Shown in pieces: positions 43,702-52,412 of a DNA stretch of 64,000 nucleotides. Every line of letters starts with the position of its first letter. Positions within the stretch are counted from its first letter, which is position 1. Source of the DNA: Tateyamaria pelophila (GTDB lineage Bacteria > Pseudomonadota > Alphaproteobacteria > Rhodobacterales > Rhodobacteraceae); NCBI RefSeq assembly GCF_019966495.1, contig NZ_JAIMIA010000001.1, positions 1 to 64,000 on the forward strand. The letters are read 5' to 3'. Made by a program: the position numbers and the translations under genes. The notes under the pieces are model-generated. The model saw nothing but the letters and a program-made list of their open reading frames with translations, was not told the DNA's origin and made no database searches.

Positions 43702-45110
43702 AATCGGTCTCCGATCAGGAACTGGGCCGCCCGGTCCATTCGGATGTGCGGCGGCCCGTCGCCCGGTCGCAAGTTCAATGGAGCCGGAGCAAAGCGCATG
43801 ATCTGGTAGTCTTCATCCAGCCATTTCGTTGCCCCGGATTTGGCCGGGTTCAAAATGTGTCCCGGATCATCAGGCAGCGCACCGGGGTAGAAGGCCGCCT
43901 GCTTGCCACTGTCGAGCAATGTGCCGCGCACCACGTCCAACGGCACGCCGTCATGGATCATTGTATCCTCAGTCGTGGCGCGTAACGCCGCCAGCGACAA
44001 GGCTTGAGTATTGGCCCCGGCAAAGCGCGCCCGGTCGCGGGCGTCGCGCGTCAAAGCCTCCATGATCGCGGTCAGTTTGCCATGTTGCGCATGATGCAGG
44101 TGATCGGCCTTGGTGGCGGCAAACAGGATCTTTTCCACCCGCTTGCCCCGAAAAAGCTGGGTCAGAAAGGCGTTTCGGCCCGGTCGGAACGCGGACAGGA
44201 TTTCGGCCATTGCGTACCGCATATCCTCGACCGCTGCCGGGCCTGAATGGATCGCGCCCAAAGCATCTACCAACACCACCTGACGGTCGATCCGCGAAAA
44301 ATGATCCCGAAAGAACGGGCGTACGACCCGCGCCTTGTAAGCCTCGAACCGACGCGCCATTTCACGGCGCAGTGATCTGCGCGGCGCGTCTCCGGGCGGC
44401 AGCGGCGCAAAGGTCAGGGCGGGCGAACCCGCCAGATCACCGGGCAACAAGAACCGCCCCGGCGTACAGTCGTAAAAGCCTGCTTTTCGCGCCTCTGACA
44501 GATACTCGGTGAAACTGGCCGCCAGCGCCTTGGCCTGCACCTCATCGAGGTCCGTCGCACCGTCCGTGGTCTCGACCAGCGTTTGATACCGCGCGCCACT
44601 TTGACGTTTCGCAGTCCTCGCCAGCGCACTGGCGGACCATGTATCATAGCTTTGATCAAGCAGACCAAGATCGAGCAGCCATTCCCCCGGGTAGTCGATG
44701 ATATCCAGATGCACGGTGCGCGGGCTTTGCAGCCCCGCCAACATTCCGTTCGGCTTGACCCGCAACGACACCCGCAATTCGCTCACCGCGCGGGTACTTC
44801 CCGGCCATCGCGGTGGCACACCCGTGAGCGCATTCATATGCGCTTCAAAGTCGAAACGCGGCACTGTGTCATTGGGCTGCGGCTGCAGATATGCCGCCAC
44901 AATGCGCCCTTCACTTGCGGCCAGAAGATGGGGCATCCGGCCCCTGTCGAGCAGATTGGCCACCAGCGACGTGATAAAGACCGTCTTGCCGGACCGCGCC
45001 AACCCTGTGACGCCCAGACGAATCGTTGGATCCCCGACCAGACCCGCACCGGTGTCGTAAACGCCCTGGGCCAGATCCAGCACCCCGTCGGCAATCTTCG
45101 TTAGAACCAC
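43698..45110 (-). CDS. YcjX family ATPase/GTPase (DUF463)
   Basis: A 470-residue P-loop protein of the YcjX family. Walker A GLARSGKT is at residues 36-43, followed by VFITSLVANLLDRGRMPHLLAASEG and the family blocks HLDIIDYPGEWLLDLGLL and VVLVDALGAIHSGPAAVEDM. I place the start at GTG 45110 because AAAGGAG lies eight bases upstream; the ATG reading from 45296 would include a dispersed repeat and is rejected. It heads the ycjX-GNAT-ycjF operon and is divergent from truA. Confidence 0.92.
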   Translation of the reverse strand: MVLTKIADGVLDLAQGVYDTGAGLVGDPTIRLGVTGLARSGKTVFITSLVANLLDRGRMPHLLAASEGRIVAAYLQPQPNDTVPRFDFEAHMNALTGVPPRWPGSTRAVSELRVSLRVKPNGMLAGLQSPRTVHLDIIDYPGEWLLDLGLLDQSYDTWSASALARTAKRQSGARYQTLVETTDGATDLDEVQAKALAASFTEYLSEARKAGFYDCTPGRFLLPGDLAGSPALTFAPLPPGDAPRRSLRREMARRFEAYKARVVRPFFRDHFSRIDRQVVLVDALGAIHSGPAAVEDMRYAMAEILSAFRPGRNAFLTQLFRGKRVEKILFAATKADHLHHAQHGKLTAIMEALTRDARDRARFAGANTQALSLAALRATTEDTMIHDGVPLDVVRGTLLDSGKQAAFYPGALPDDPGHILNPAKSGATKWLDEDYQIMRFAPAPLNLRPGDGPPHIRMDRAAQFLIGDRL

Positions 45111-45223
45111 GCGGTGCTCTCCTTTTGCGCGCCTGCGGGGCGCGGCAGTCCGATGTTGTTGTGCGTAACATAAGGCGGGTTTCGGCGCTTCACCAGAGGC
45201 GACAGCCTGCTTGGCAGAGTTCG

Positions 45224-45261
45224 GGAGCCTCCGGCGGGGATTTTTTCGGAACAGAGAAGGG
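45224..45261 (+). repeat. family-B G-rich repeat in the ycjX/truA divergent gap
   Basis: GGAGCCTCCGGCGGGGATTT with more T and a GGAACAGAGAAGGG tail. The tail matches the element at 53246. It lies between divergent genes, about 100 bases ahead of truA. Confidence 0.65.
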
Positions 45262-45362
45262 AGAGAAGGGGTGGACTGCGCCTCTGCGCAAGCCACCTAT
45301 GGCTCGGTTTGAAGCAGGCCCTGCCGTTGTCTGCCGGTTGCTTTGGGTTTAGGGGAGCAGCC

Positions 45363-46130
45363 ATGCCACGTTATGCGCTCAAAATCGAATATCACGGTGG
45401 GCCGTTTGTCGGCTGGCAGCGCCAGCGCGGGCAGCGCTCGGTGCAGGGGGCCATAGAGACCGCCCTGGCCAAGCTTGAGCCGCGGGCGCACACAATCGCA
45501 GCGGCCGGACGGACGGATGCCGGTGTCCATGCCCTCGCGCAGGTGGCCCATTGTGACATGGAGCGCGACTGGACTCCGTTCCGCTTGTCGGAGGCCTTGA
45601 ACTATCACCTTATGCCTGATCCCATTGCCATCGTCGGGTGCGCTGCCGTTGCCGATGACTGGCACGCGCGCTTTTCAGCGTTGGAGCGCCAATACCAGTT
45701 TCGCCTGTTGATGCGCCGCGCCCCTGCGACCCATCTGCACGGTCTGGTATGGCATGTGAAGACCCCGTTGGACATCGATGCAATGCGCACGGGTGCCGCC
45801 CATTTGATCGGCCGTCACGATTTCACCACCTTCCGGTCCTCCATTTGTCAGGCCGAAAGCCCGGTCAAGACGCTCGATATGCTTGATGTCACGCGGGTTG
45901 AGGGCCTGCACGGACCGGAAGTCCGTTTCGACGTGCGCGCCCGGTCATTTCTGCACAATCAGGTGCGCAGCTTTGTCGGGACCCTTGCGCGGGTCGGCAG
46001 CGGATCCATGGCGCCGGAAGATGTGAAAACTGTGCTGGAGGCCCGGAGCCGGTCCGCATGCGGTCCCGTTTGCCCGCCGCAAGGGTTGTACCTCGCGCAT
46101 GTCGTCTATCCTGACGATCCGTTCGCCTGA
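45363..46130 (+). CDS. truA: tRNA pseudouridine(38-40) synthase TruA
   Basis: Makes pseudouridine at positions 38-40 of tRNA anticodon arms. The 255-residue protein has the catalytic aspartate D52 in [11 protein letters not shown], the N-terminal [21 protein letters not shown], and the [15 protein letters not shown] motif. AGGGGAG precedes the ATG at 45363. It converges on the uncharacterised two-gene unit. Confidence 0.96.
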   Translation: MPRYALKIEYHGGPFVGWQRQRGQRSVQGAIETALAKLEPRAHTIAAAGRTDAGVHALAQVAHCDMERDWTPFRLSEALNYHLMPDPIAIVGCAAVADDWHARFSALERQYQFRLLMRRAPATHLHGLVWHVKTPLDIDAMRTGAAHLIGRHDFTTFRSSICQAESPVKTLDMLDVTRVEGLHGPEVRFDVRARSFLHNQVRSFVGTLARVGSGSMAPEDVKTVLEARSRSACGPVCPPQGLYLAHVVYPDDPFA

Positions 46131-46133
46131 GGC

Positions 46134-46637
46134 TCAGTCCAGTTCCATCTGGCCCGCCCCTGCGCCAGCATTGCGCGAAGCATCGCTGTCGGGCACATAG
46201 GTCTTGGCGGCAAGGGTCTGCAATTGCGTTTCCAGCGTCGGACCGAGGGGGACCCGGTCCGGTCTGCTTCGCTGACTGGGTGCGGTCAACATCAACGATG
46301 CTTCGATCGCGTTGCCTTGGATCCTGACGTCGGCGTGGCAGGGCAGCGCAAACAGCCAACTGATCAGCATGGCCCGTTGGCCCGGATTGTCCTCGATCAC
46401 GCTGATAGGCGTTACGCCCAAGGATGCGGCTTCGACGACGCGCTCTATGCGCAGGGCCAGAGAAATAATGGTCTGCGGGGTTTCCAGGGCGGCGGCAAGC
46501 GGACCTTCCGCCCCTCCATCCGCCAGATGCCGCACCAGCATTGCGCCAAAGGCCAGCGCCTGGGCAGGAGGTACGCCCGCACCACTTGCCGCTTTTATTC
46601 CCAGCGCCTGCACTTCGGTCCAAGAATGCGTCGTCAT
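46134..46637 (-). CDS. uncharacterised protein, possibly DUF3726-like (167 aa)
   Basis: Begins MTTHSWTEVQALGIKAASGAGVPPAQALAFGAMLVRHLADGG, which recalls the DUF3726 N-terminus, but I am not sure of the family. No signal peptide or membrane segment. The C-terminus is polar. The start at 46637 overlaps the stop of the upstream 549-residue gene in an ATGA arrangement, so the two are translationally coupled. Function unknown. Confidence 0.75.
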   Translation of the reverse strand: MTTHSWTEVQALGIKAASGAGVPPAQALAFGAMLVRHLADGGAEGPLAAALETPQTIISLALRIERVVEAASLGVTPISVIEDNPGQRAMLISWLFALPCHADVRIQGNAIEASLMLTAPSQRSRPDRVPLGPTLETQLQTLAAKTYVPDSDASRNAGAGAGQMELD

Positions 46638-48283
46638 GTGAGTACCGGCATCCACCAATCATCGTTTTCAGGCATCAGTTCATCCCCAAGTGGAGCACCT
46701 TGCGCCAAGGTGATCCGCGTCCAGAGATCAGACTTTGGGTCGAATTTGGTGGCCCCGAAGAAACTGAGCTTGCAGCGTAGCATATCGATTGGGCGGCAGG
46801 TGGATGCGATGAGATTGTCGCGTATGTCGGCGTAAGGGTAACGCGCCGTGAGTGCGACCCTTGAGATTGCCAACGCATGGCCCGGGTGGGCCTCCAGAAA
46901 CGCCGAGACCGGAGCGTCCGTCGTCGGCAAGTTCTCATACAGTGCCTTTACGCGCCGCCCGATATCCAGGGGCGTTTCCAATTCCGCGCCCACATCTAAA
47001 TACCGGTCACCGAGGCGTGGTTCCAGCTTGGCCGCACTGACATACCAGAAACGGCGACAGGCCTCTGCGTCCGTGTAATCAATCCCGAAGACCCAGGGCC
47101 AATTCGTCTCGATTGCATGCCGCAATGCCTGCGTGCCGCCAAAGGGGCTGGTCAGGGGGCCGAAAGGATCACCCATGCAATCCGCCAATCCATCGATCAA
47201 ATCACCGAAAGGTTCGAGGATGAGGGAGAGCAAAAGCTCTTGCAAAGCTACGCTGGCGTTTTGCGCGACAGCCCACAATGCATCCATAGGGCGCGGCGCG
47301 TCGAGCGCATCAAAGTGATGCGCGAAGCCGGTCCATTCCCGCTCCAGACGCCGCAAGGCCTCATCATGGTCGCTAGCCGGGACGTGCCATTCGGAAAGAT
47401 GTTGCGCCGCGCGCTTTGCCAGCGCTTTGAGATGGGCCTGTTGATCCTCGCTCAGCGTCTCTATTTGTCGCACACGCGCGAGTGCGGTTTCACGGGCCAT
47501 CATCCAATTGTTCAGCAATACCGGGTGGTTCACCAAGAACGGCGCCATTCCAAGCCCCGTTGCATTGCCAATGCCCAGATGGCGGGCCAGTTGCGGGTCC
47601 AGTCTGCCCTGCCCGACATGCTGAACCAGATCGAGCGTGAAATGACGGATCAGATAGACCGTCAGCATCTCGGCGGCAAAGGGACCACCGAGACCCTTGC
47701 GATCGGCAATAAGATAGCGGTCGGCAATCCCGAACTTGCCATTGCCGTAGACCGCTGTGGTCCGCATCAGGTAGCCGATGTCGCGGATCATGGCGGCGTC
47801 AGGTTGCGTCCCTGCTTGCAGGGCGCGCGCCGTGGCGTCCCACATGCGAACGGACTTGTTGGCCCGGCTCAAAACCAGATCGCGGGGGCTGAACCGGCCG
47901 GCTTCCTGCAGGGGCGCATTTCGGGCAATGCGCGCGACCTCGGACGACGAAGGAACACCGTCATAAAGCACAAAAACCGCGTCCCAGGCCGTTGCGATCA
48001 CGCGGTCGCTGCGTTGATCTTCGGGCAGGTCGTGAGACAAGGCGACGAGAGAATAAGTATGTCCACCAAAGTCGACACTGTAGACGGCCGTGCCATGTCC
48101 CAGCGCGTCCATCGTCCAGACGGTGCGCGTGATCTTGCTGCGTTCGGCACACAAACGGCGCACGACGGCTCGCAGAAAACTGAGGCGCGTTGGCATCATG
48201 GCGCCAAAGCGCGACAACCGCATCACCTCTTCCGGCGGCCGTAAGGGCGCGATGTCGGGCACCATGTCTTTCACTGCTGGCAT
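46634..48283 (-). CDS. conserved protein of unknown function (549 aa)
   Basis: I cannot assign a named family, though similar proteins seem to occur in other proteobacteria. The protein looks soluble, with an N-terminal block MRLSRFGAMMPTRLSFLRAVVRRL, a VVYS/SLVALSHDLPEDQRSDRVIATAWDAVFVLYDG region, and LRTTAVYGNGKFGIADR. The C-terminus ends in ENDDWWMPVLT. No P-loop or metal motif is obvious. It leads a two-gene unit with the 167-residue protein. The start could also be the internal ATG of MVPDIAPL. Confidence 0.8.
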   Translation of the reverse strand: MPAVKDMVPDIAPLRPPEEVMRLSRFGAMMPTRLSFLRAVVRRLCAERSKITRTVWTMDALGHGTAVYSVDFGGHTYSLVALSHDLPEDQRSDRVIATAWDAVFVLYDGVPSSSEVARIARNAPLQEAGRFSPRDLVLSRANKSVRMWDATARALQAGTQPDAAMIRDIGYLMRTTAVYGNGKFGIADRYLIADRKGLGGPFAAEMLTVYLIRHFTLDLVQHVGQGRLDPQLARHLGIGNATGLGMAPFLVNHPVLLNNWMMARETALARVRQIETLSEDQQAHLKALAKRAAQHLSEWHVPASDHDEALRRLEREWTGFAHHFDALDAPRPMDALWAVAQNASVALQELLLSLILEPFGDLIDGLADCMGDPFGPLTSPFGGTQALRHAIETNWPWVFGIDYTDAEACRRFWYVSAAKLEPRLGDRYLDVGAELETPLDIGRRVKALYENLPTTDAPVSAFLEAHPGHALAISRVALTARYPYADIRDNLIASTCRPIDMLRCKLSFFGATKFDPKSDLWTRITLAQGAPLGDELMPENDDWWMPVLT

Positions 48284-48358
48284 TTCAAAACGCTCATACC
48301 ATCAGTTAGCCGCGTTTGACCCTCGTCTTGCAAGCGTTTTTCGACACAAAAAACGGCC

Positions 48359-48451
48359 GGAAAGCGTACCGCTTTCCAGTTGGCGCACCTGCCAAAGGGT
48401 GGATGCGGGTTTCTGCGTCAGAAACCTGCCGGAAACCGTGTCGGTTTCCGG
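48359..48451. repeat. cluster of three perfect hairpins
   Basis: Three perfect hairpins, each with a 3-base loop, occur in 93 bases. The first is 48359-48377 (8-bp stem, GGAAAGCG arm, TAC loop). The second is 48408-48426 (8-bp stem, GGTTTCTG arm, CGT loop). The third is 48429-48451 (10-bp stem, CCGGAAACCG arm, TGT loop), followed by TTTT. They lie between the acyl-CoA dehydrogenase stop and the start of the 549-residue gene, both leftward. Confidence 0.85.
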
Positions 48452-48462
48452 TTTTGACATGA

Positions 48463-49713
48463 TCACATGGGTTGCTGCGTATATTTCTTCAGCTCAGCCC
48501 GGGCCACTTGACGTCGATGAACCGCATCCGGCCCATCCGCCAATCGCAACGTACGCTGATGCGTCCAAGCGTGCGCCAACGGCGTATCCTGACTGATCCC
48601 CTGACCGCCATGCATCTGCACGGCCTCGTCGATCACTTTCAACGACACGCGGGGCGCGACGACCTTGATCTGACTGATCCAAGGGGCGGCGGCCCGTGCA
48701 TCGCCCTGATCCATCATCCAGGCGGCCTTGAGGCACAGCAAACGCGCCATCTCGATTTCCATCCGTGCTTCGGCGATGATATCGTAATTGGCGCCAAGCT
48801 GAGCAAGGGGCTTGCCGAACGCTTCCTTCGAGAGCGACCGCCGACACATCAGTTCGAGTGCAGCCTCGGCCTGACCGATCGCGCGCATGCAATGGTGGAT
48901 CCGTCCCGGCCCAAGCCGACCCTGCGAAATCTCGAACCCACGCCCTTCACCAAGCAGAATGTTTTCGACAGGCACCCGCACGTCGGTAAAACGAAGGTGC
49001 ATGTGCCCATGCGGCGCATCATCATGGCCGTAAACCAGCATGGGGCGCAGAACTTCAATGCCGTCACTGCCCGCAGGCACAACGATCATCGATTGCCGCT
49101 TGTGTTTGGGCAACTCGTCACCGCCCGTCTTGACCATAACGATATACACTTTGCAGCGCGGATCACCGGCACCCGAAGCCCAGTATTTCTCTCCGTTCAG
49201 CACGTATTCATCACCGTCACGCACGCAGGACATTGCAATGTTGGTCGCATCCGAAGAGGCCACATCCGGTTCGGTCATCAGATAGGCCGAACGGATTTTG
49301 CCTTCGAGCAGAGGCGCCAGCCAATCTTGCTTCATGGTCGCGGTGCCATAGCGCTCGAACACTTCCATGTTGCCCGTATCAGGGGCGGAGCAATTGAACG
49401 TTTCCGCACCCAGCGGCGTCTTTCCCATTTCTTCGGCGAAATGGGCATATTCCACGGTGCTCAGGCCAAAGCCCTTGTCGCTGTCCGTCAGCCAGAAATT
49501 CCAAAGACCCGCTGCTTTTGCCTTTGATTTCAATCCTTCCAGGATCTCTGTCTGGCGTTCGGTATATTGCCAGCGGTCGCCTTTGCCGACTTCTGCGGCA
49601 TAGTCTTCTTCCACGGGCATGATGTCATCTCGGATCATTGTCGCAACCCGTTCCAGCAGGTCGCGGTTTTCCGCGCGCATGCCGAAGCTCATATCCATAA
49701 AGCTCTTGTCCAT
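48463..49713 (-). CDS. acyl-CoA dehydrogenase family protein (ACAD11-like)
   Basis: FAD-dependent acyl-CoA oxidation. The 416-residue protein has the acyl-CoA dehydrogenase blocks AYLMTEPDVASSDATNIA, YVLNGEKYWASGAGDPRCKVYIVM and MQMHGGQG-type AVQMHGGQGISQDTPLAHAWTHQRTLRLADGPDAVHRRQVA near the C-terminus. The DGPDAVH segment is typical of the ACAD10/11-like group. Substrate unknown. It stands alone, divergent from the ATP-grasp operon. Confidence 0.92.
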   Translation of the reverse strand: MDKSFMDMSFGMRAENRDLLERVATMIRDDIMPVEEDYAAEVGKGDRWQYTERQTEILEGLKSKAKAAGLWNFWLTDSDKGFGLSTVEYAHFAEEMGKTPLGAETFNCSAPDTGNMEVFERYGTATMKQDWLAPLLEGKIRSAYLMTEPDVASSDATNIAMSCVRDGDEYVLNGEKYWASGAGDPRCKVYIVMVKTGGDELPKHKRQSMIVVPAGSDGIEVLRPMLVYGHDDAPHGHMHLRFTDVRVPVENILLGEGRGFEISQGRLGPGRIHHCMRAIGQAEAALELMCRRSLSKEAFGKPLAQLGANYDIIAEARMEIEMARLLCLKAAWMMDQGDARAAAPWISQIKVVAPRVSLKVIDEAVQMHGGQGISQDTPLAHAWTHQRTLRLADGPDAVHRRQVARAELKKYTQQPM

Positions 49714-50034
49714 CTCACATCCTCACTGATTTCCAGCAGCGTGGCGCGAAACGCAACAAGTGTCCACCGGATGCTGATGGGCTGCGGCGCGTTTCATTGC
49801 CGTCATCACGTAGCATTTGGAAAATACCGGACCGCACCGGATCAGCGTCCAGGCTAAAACGCCGCCAGAGTCGGCTTTCCAGTCGCCGAACACCTGACAG
49901 AACAGCCGCAATCCTTCGATCCGCACCCGTATCCAAACCCTCAACCGCCTGATCTGTGTGCAAAAACACAGATAACGCGTTTTCCTGGTCGCCAATCGGT
50001 TGCGGTGGGCGCGAGAATGTGCACGTTTGGTCCC
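49714..50034. promoter_or_regulatory. divergent region between acyl-CoA dehydrogenase and ATP-grasp genes
   Basis: No supportable gene. A perfect 8-bp hairpin with a 6-base loop (ATCTGTGT, loop GCAAAA, ACACAGAT) lies at 49952-49973, about 60 bases ahead of the ATP-grasp start. Leftward readings of 127 and 208 codons cross the ATP-grasp start region and have no convincing start or family, so they are rejected. Confidence 0.4.
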
Positions 50035-51462
50035 ATGGCCAAATTGCCCGATTTTTTTGACGAGATGTATGGACGCGGCACAGAGCCGCGCGCGCCATAC
50101 GAAGCCTATGCCAAATGGTTCGGAGGCGAAAACAACGCCCGGCTTCTGGAGAAATCCGCCGAGGCCGAGGCCCTGTTTCGACTGATTGGCGTGACGTTCA
50201 ATGTTTATGGCGATCCTGATGCGTCCGAACGGTTGATCCCGTTCGATCTTGTGCCGCGCATCATTGCGGCGCAGGAGTGGGCAAAAGTCGCGCGGGGCAT
50301 CGAACAACGGGTGCGGGCGCTGAACGCCTTTTTGCACGACATATATCACCGGCAGGAAATCGTGCGCGCAGGCCGACTGCCTGCCGAGATGCTGGCGCTC
50401 AACGACGCCTTCCTGCCCGAGATGATCGGCATGTCACCCCCCGGTGGCATCTACACCCATATCGTCGGTACTGATCTGGTGCGCACCGATGACAATGAAT
50501 TCTACGTACTGGAGGACAACGCCCGCACGCCGTCAGGCGTCAGCTACATGCTCGAAAACCGCGAGACGATGCTGCACATGTTTCCCGAACTGTTCTCCAA
50601 GATCAGAGTTCAGCCGGTCAGCCAGTATCCACGTAGTTTGCGGCGGTCCTTGTCCGGCTGCGTGCCGGATGCGTGCAGTGGCCGGCCAACGCTCGCCGTG
50701 CTGACGCCCGGCATCCATAACTCTGCCTATTACGAACACGCCTTTCTGGCCGATCAGATGAGTGCGGAACTGGTCGAGGGACATGACTTGCGCGTGGTGG
50801 ACGGGCGCGTGGCCATGCGGACGACACAAGGATACCATCCCATCGACGTTCTGTACCGTCGGGTGGATGATGATTTTCTTGATCCGCTGACGTTCAACCC
50901 CGACAGCATGCTGGGCGTGCCGGGCATTATGGATGTGTACCGGGCCGGTGGCATCACGATCGCAAACGCGCCGGGAACGGGCATTGCGGACGACAAGGCG
51001 ATTTACAGCTACATGCCCGATATCGTCGAATTCTACACCGGCGAAAAGGCAATCCTGAACAACGTGCCGACCCATCGCTGTTCCGAGCCCGACGCCTTGA
51101 AATACGTGTTGGACAATCTTGCAGAGCTCGTGGTCAAGGAAGTCCACGGCTCCGGTGGCTATGGCATGCTGGTGGGTCCGGCCGCGTCGAAGAAGGAAAT
51201 CTCGGACTTCCGCAAGAAGCTGGAGTCGAACCCTGACAACTATATCGCGCAACCCACGCTGGCGCTGTCGACGGTGCCGATCCTGACGGAAGCGGGCCTT
51301 GCGCCGCGCCACGTCGACTTGCGCCCCTTCGTTCTGGTGTCCCCCCAGGGGATCGAAGTTACCCCCGGCGGGCTCACCCGTGTTGCGTTGTCCGAAGGAT
51401 CACTGGTCGTCAACTCGTCGCAAGGCGGAGGCACCAAGGACACTTGGGTGCTGGAGGAGTAG
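50035..51462 (+). CDS. circularly permuted ATP-grasp type 2 protein
   Basis: Predicted ATP-dependent peptide-bond-forming enzyme of the circularly permuted ATP-grasp group (DUF404/DUF407). The 475-residue protein shows DLVRTDDNEFYVLEDNARTPSGVSYMLENR and, near the C-terminus, VVKEVHGSGGYGMLVGP and YIAQPTLALSTVP, the ATP-grasp blocks. The start is taken as ATG 50035 (MAKLPDFFDEMYG); ATG 50017 is also possible and neither has a strong site. It heads an operon with an alpha-E protein and a transglutaminase-like protein, which Iyer and colleagues predicted as a peptide-tailoring system. Product unknown. Confidence 0.9.
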   Translation: MAKLPDFFDEMYGRGTEPRAPYEAYAKWFGGENNARLLEKSAEAEALFRLIGVTFNVYGDPDASERLIPFDLVPRIIAAQEWAKVARGIEQRVRALNAFLHDIYHRQEIVRAGRLPAEMLALNDAFLPEMIGMSPPGGIYTHIVGTDLVRTDDNEFYVLEDNARTPSGVSYMLENRETMLHMFPELFSKIRVQPVSQYPRSLRRSLSGCVPDACSGRPTLAVLTPGIHNSAYYEHAFLADQMSAELVEGHDLRVVDGRVAMRTTQGYHPIDVLYRRVDDDFLDPLTFNPDSMLGVPGIMDVYRAGGITIANAPGTGIADDKAIYSYMPDIVEFYTGEKAILNNVPTHRCSEPDALKYVLDNLAELVVKEVHGSGGYGMLVGPAASKKEISDFRKKLESNPDNYIAQPTLALSTVPILTEAGLAPRHVDLRPFVLVSPQGIEVTPGGLTRVALSEGSLVVNSSQGGGTKDTWVLEE

Positions 51463-51466
51463 CGCG

Positions 51467-52408
51467 ATGCTGGGCAAAACCGCAGGCGGTCTTTTCTGGA
51501 TGTTCCGCTATCTTGAACGGGCTGAAAACACCGCACGGATGATCGATGCCGGGTTGCGCATTTCGCTGACGCGGTCGAGTGCTGCTGAAAGCGAATGGAC
51601 CTCGATCCTGTCCTCGACGGGCTTGCGGGCGGCCTATCATGCCACCCATGGCACCATTGACGGGCCGCAAATCATCAACTTTCTGCTGCGTGATCCGGCC
51701 AATCCCGGCAGCATACTGGCGGGTATCGAAACCGCCCGTGAAAACGCCCGCCTTGTGCGCACCGCCCTGACCCGCGAGGTGTGGGAGGCGGTGAACGAAT
51801 GCTACATGGTGCTTAAAACGACCCTCGCGCACCCCATTGATGATCGCGACCTGCCGCGCGTTCTTCAGATCATTCGCCAGCGCAGCGCCTATGTCCGCGG
51901 TGCATCGCACGGCACGATGGTGCGCAATGATATGTACAACTTCGCCCGGATCGGCACGTTTTTCGAACGGGCCGACAATACGGCACGGATCCTGGATCAG
52001 AAATACTACATCCTGCTGCCGTCTGTTCGTTTCGTAGGCAGTCCCTCGGACAACGTGCAATGGGAAACGATCCTGCGGGCAACGTCATCCACCCGTGCCT
52101 ACCAGACGCTGCACGAAGGCGAAAACGATCCGCGCGCCATCGCACGGTTCCTGCTGCTCGACCGCCGCCTGCCCCGCAGTCTTGCCTTTTGTTACGGCAA
52201 GATATCCGAAAATCTCGGCTACCTCGAACATGAATATGGCACGCGCCACATATGCCATGAGCTTGTGTCTAACATTTGTGAAAAATTCAAAGCGGATGAC
52301 ATGAACGCCATTTTTGAATATGGGTTGCATGAATTCATTGGCGATTTCCTGCGCGACAGTGCCTCACTCGGCCGCCAGATTGAAATTGACTACAGGTTTA
52401 GCGAGTAA
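51467..52408 (+). CDS. alpha-E domain protein (DUF403)
   Basis: A 313-residue all-helical alpha-E protein, the usual operon partner of circularly permuted ATP-grasp enzymes. It begins MLGKTAGGLFWMFRYLERAENTARMIDAG and repeats the block later as NFARIGTFFERADNTARILDQKYY, the internal repeat typical of the family. The start at 51467 comes four bases after the ATP-grasp stop with GGAGGAG ahead. It is thought to act with the ligase as a scaffold or donor; biochemistry is lacking. Confidence 0.92.
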   Translation: MLGKTAGGLFWMFRYLERAENTARMIDAGLRISLTRSSAAESEWTSILSSTGLRAAYHATHGTIDGPQIINFLLRDPANPGSILAGIETARENARLVRTALTREVWEAVNECYMVLKTTLAHPIDDRDLPRVLQIIRQRSAYVRGASHGTMVRNDMYNFARIGTFFERADNTARILDQKYYILLPSVRFVGSPSDNVQWETILRATSSTRAYQTLHEGENDPRAIARFLLLDRRLPRSLAFCYGKISENLGYLEHEYGTRHICHELVSNICEKFKADDMNAIFEYGLHEFIGDFLRDSASLGRQIEIDYRFSE

Positions 52409-52412
52409 ACAC

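Noticed and set aside
45111-45296. N-terminal extension of the YcjX-like ATPase
   Set aside because: It runs through a dispersed repeat, while GTG 45110 has an AAAGGAG site at good spacing.
49715-50349. 127- and 208-codon leftward readings upstream of the acyl-CoA dehydrogenase gene
   Set aside because: They overlap the ATP-grasp gene start in antisense and show no start site or family features.
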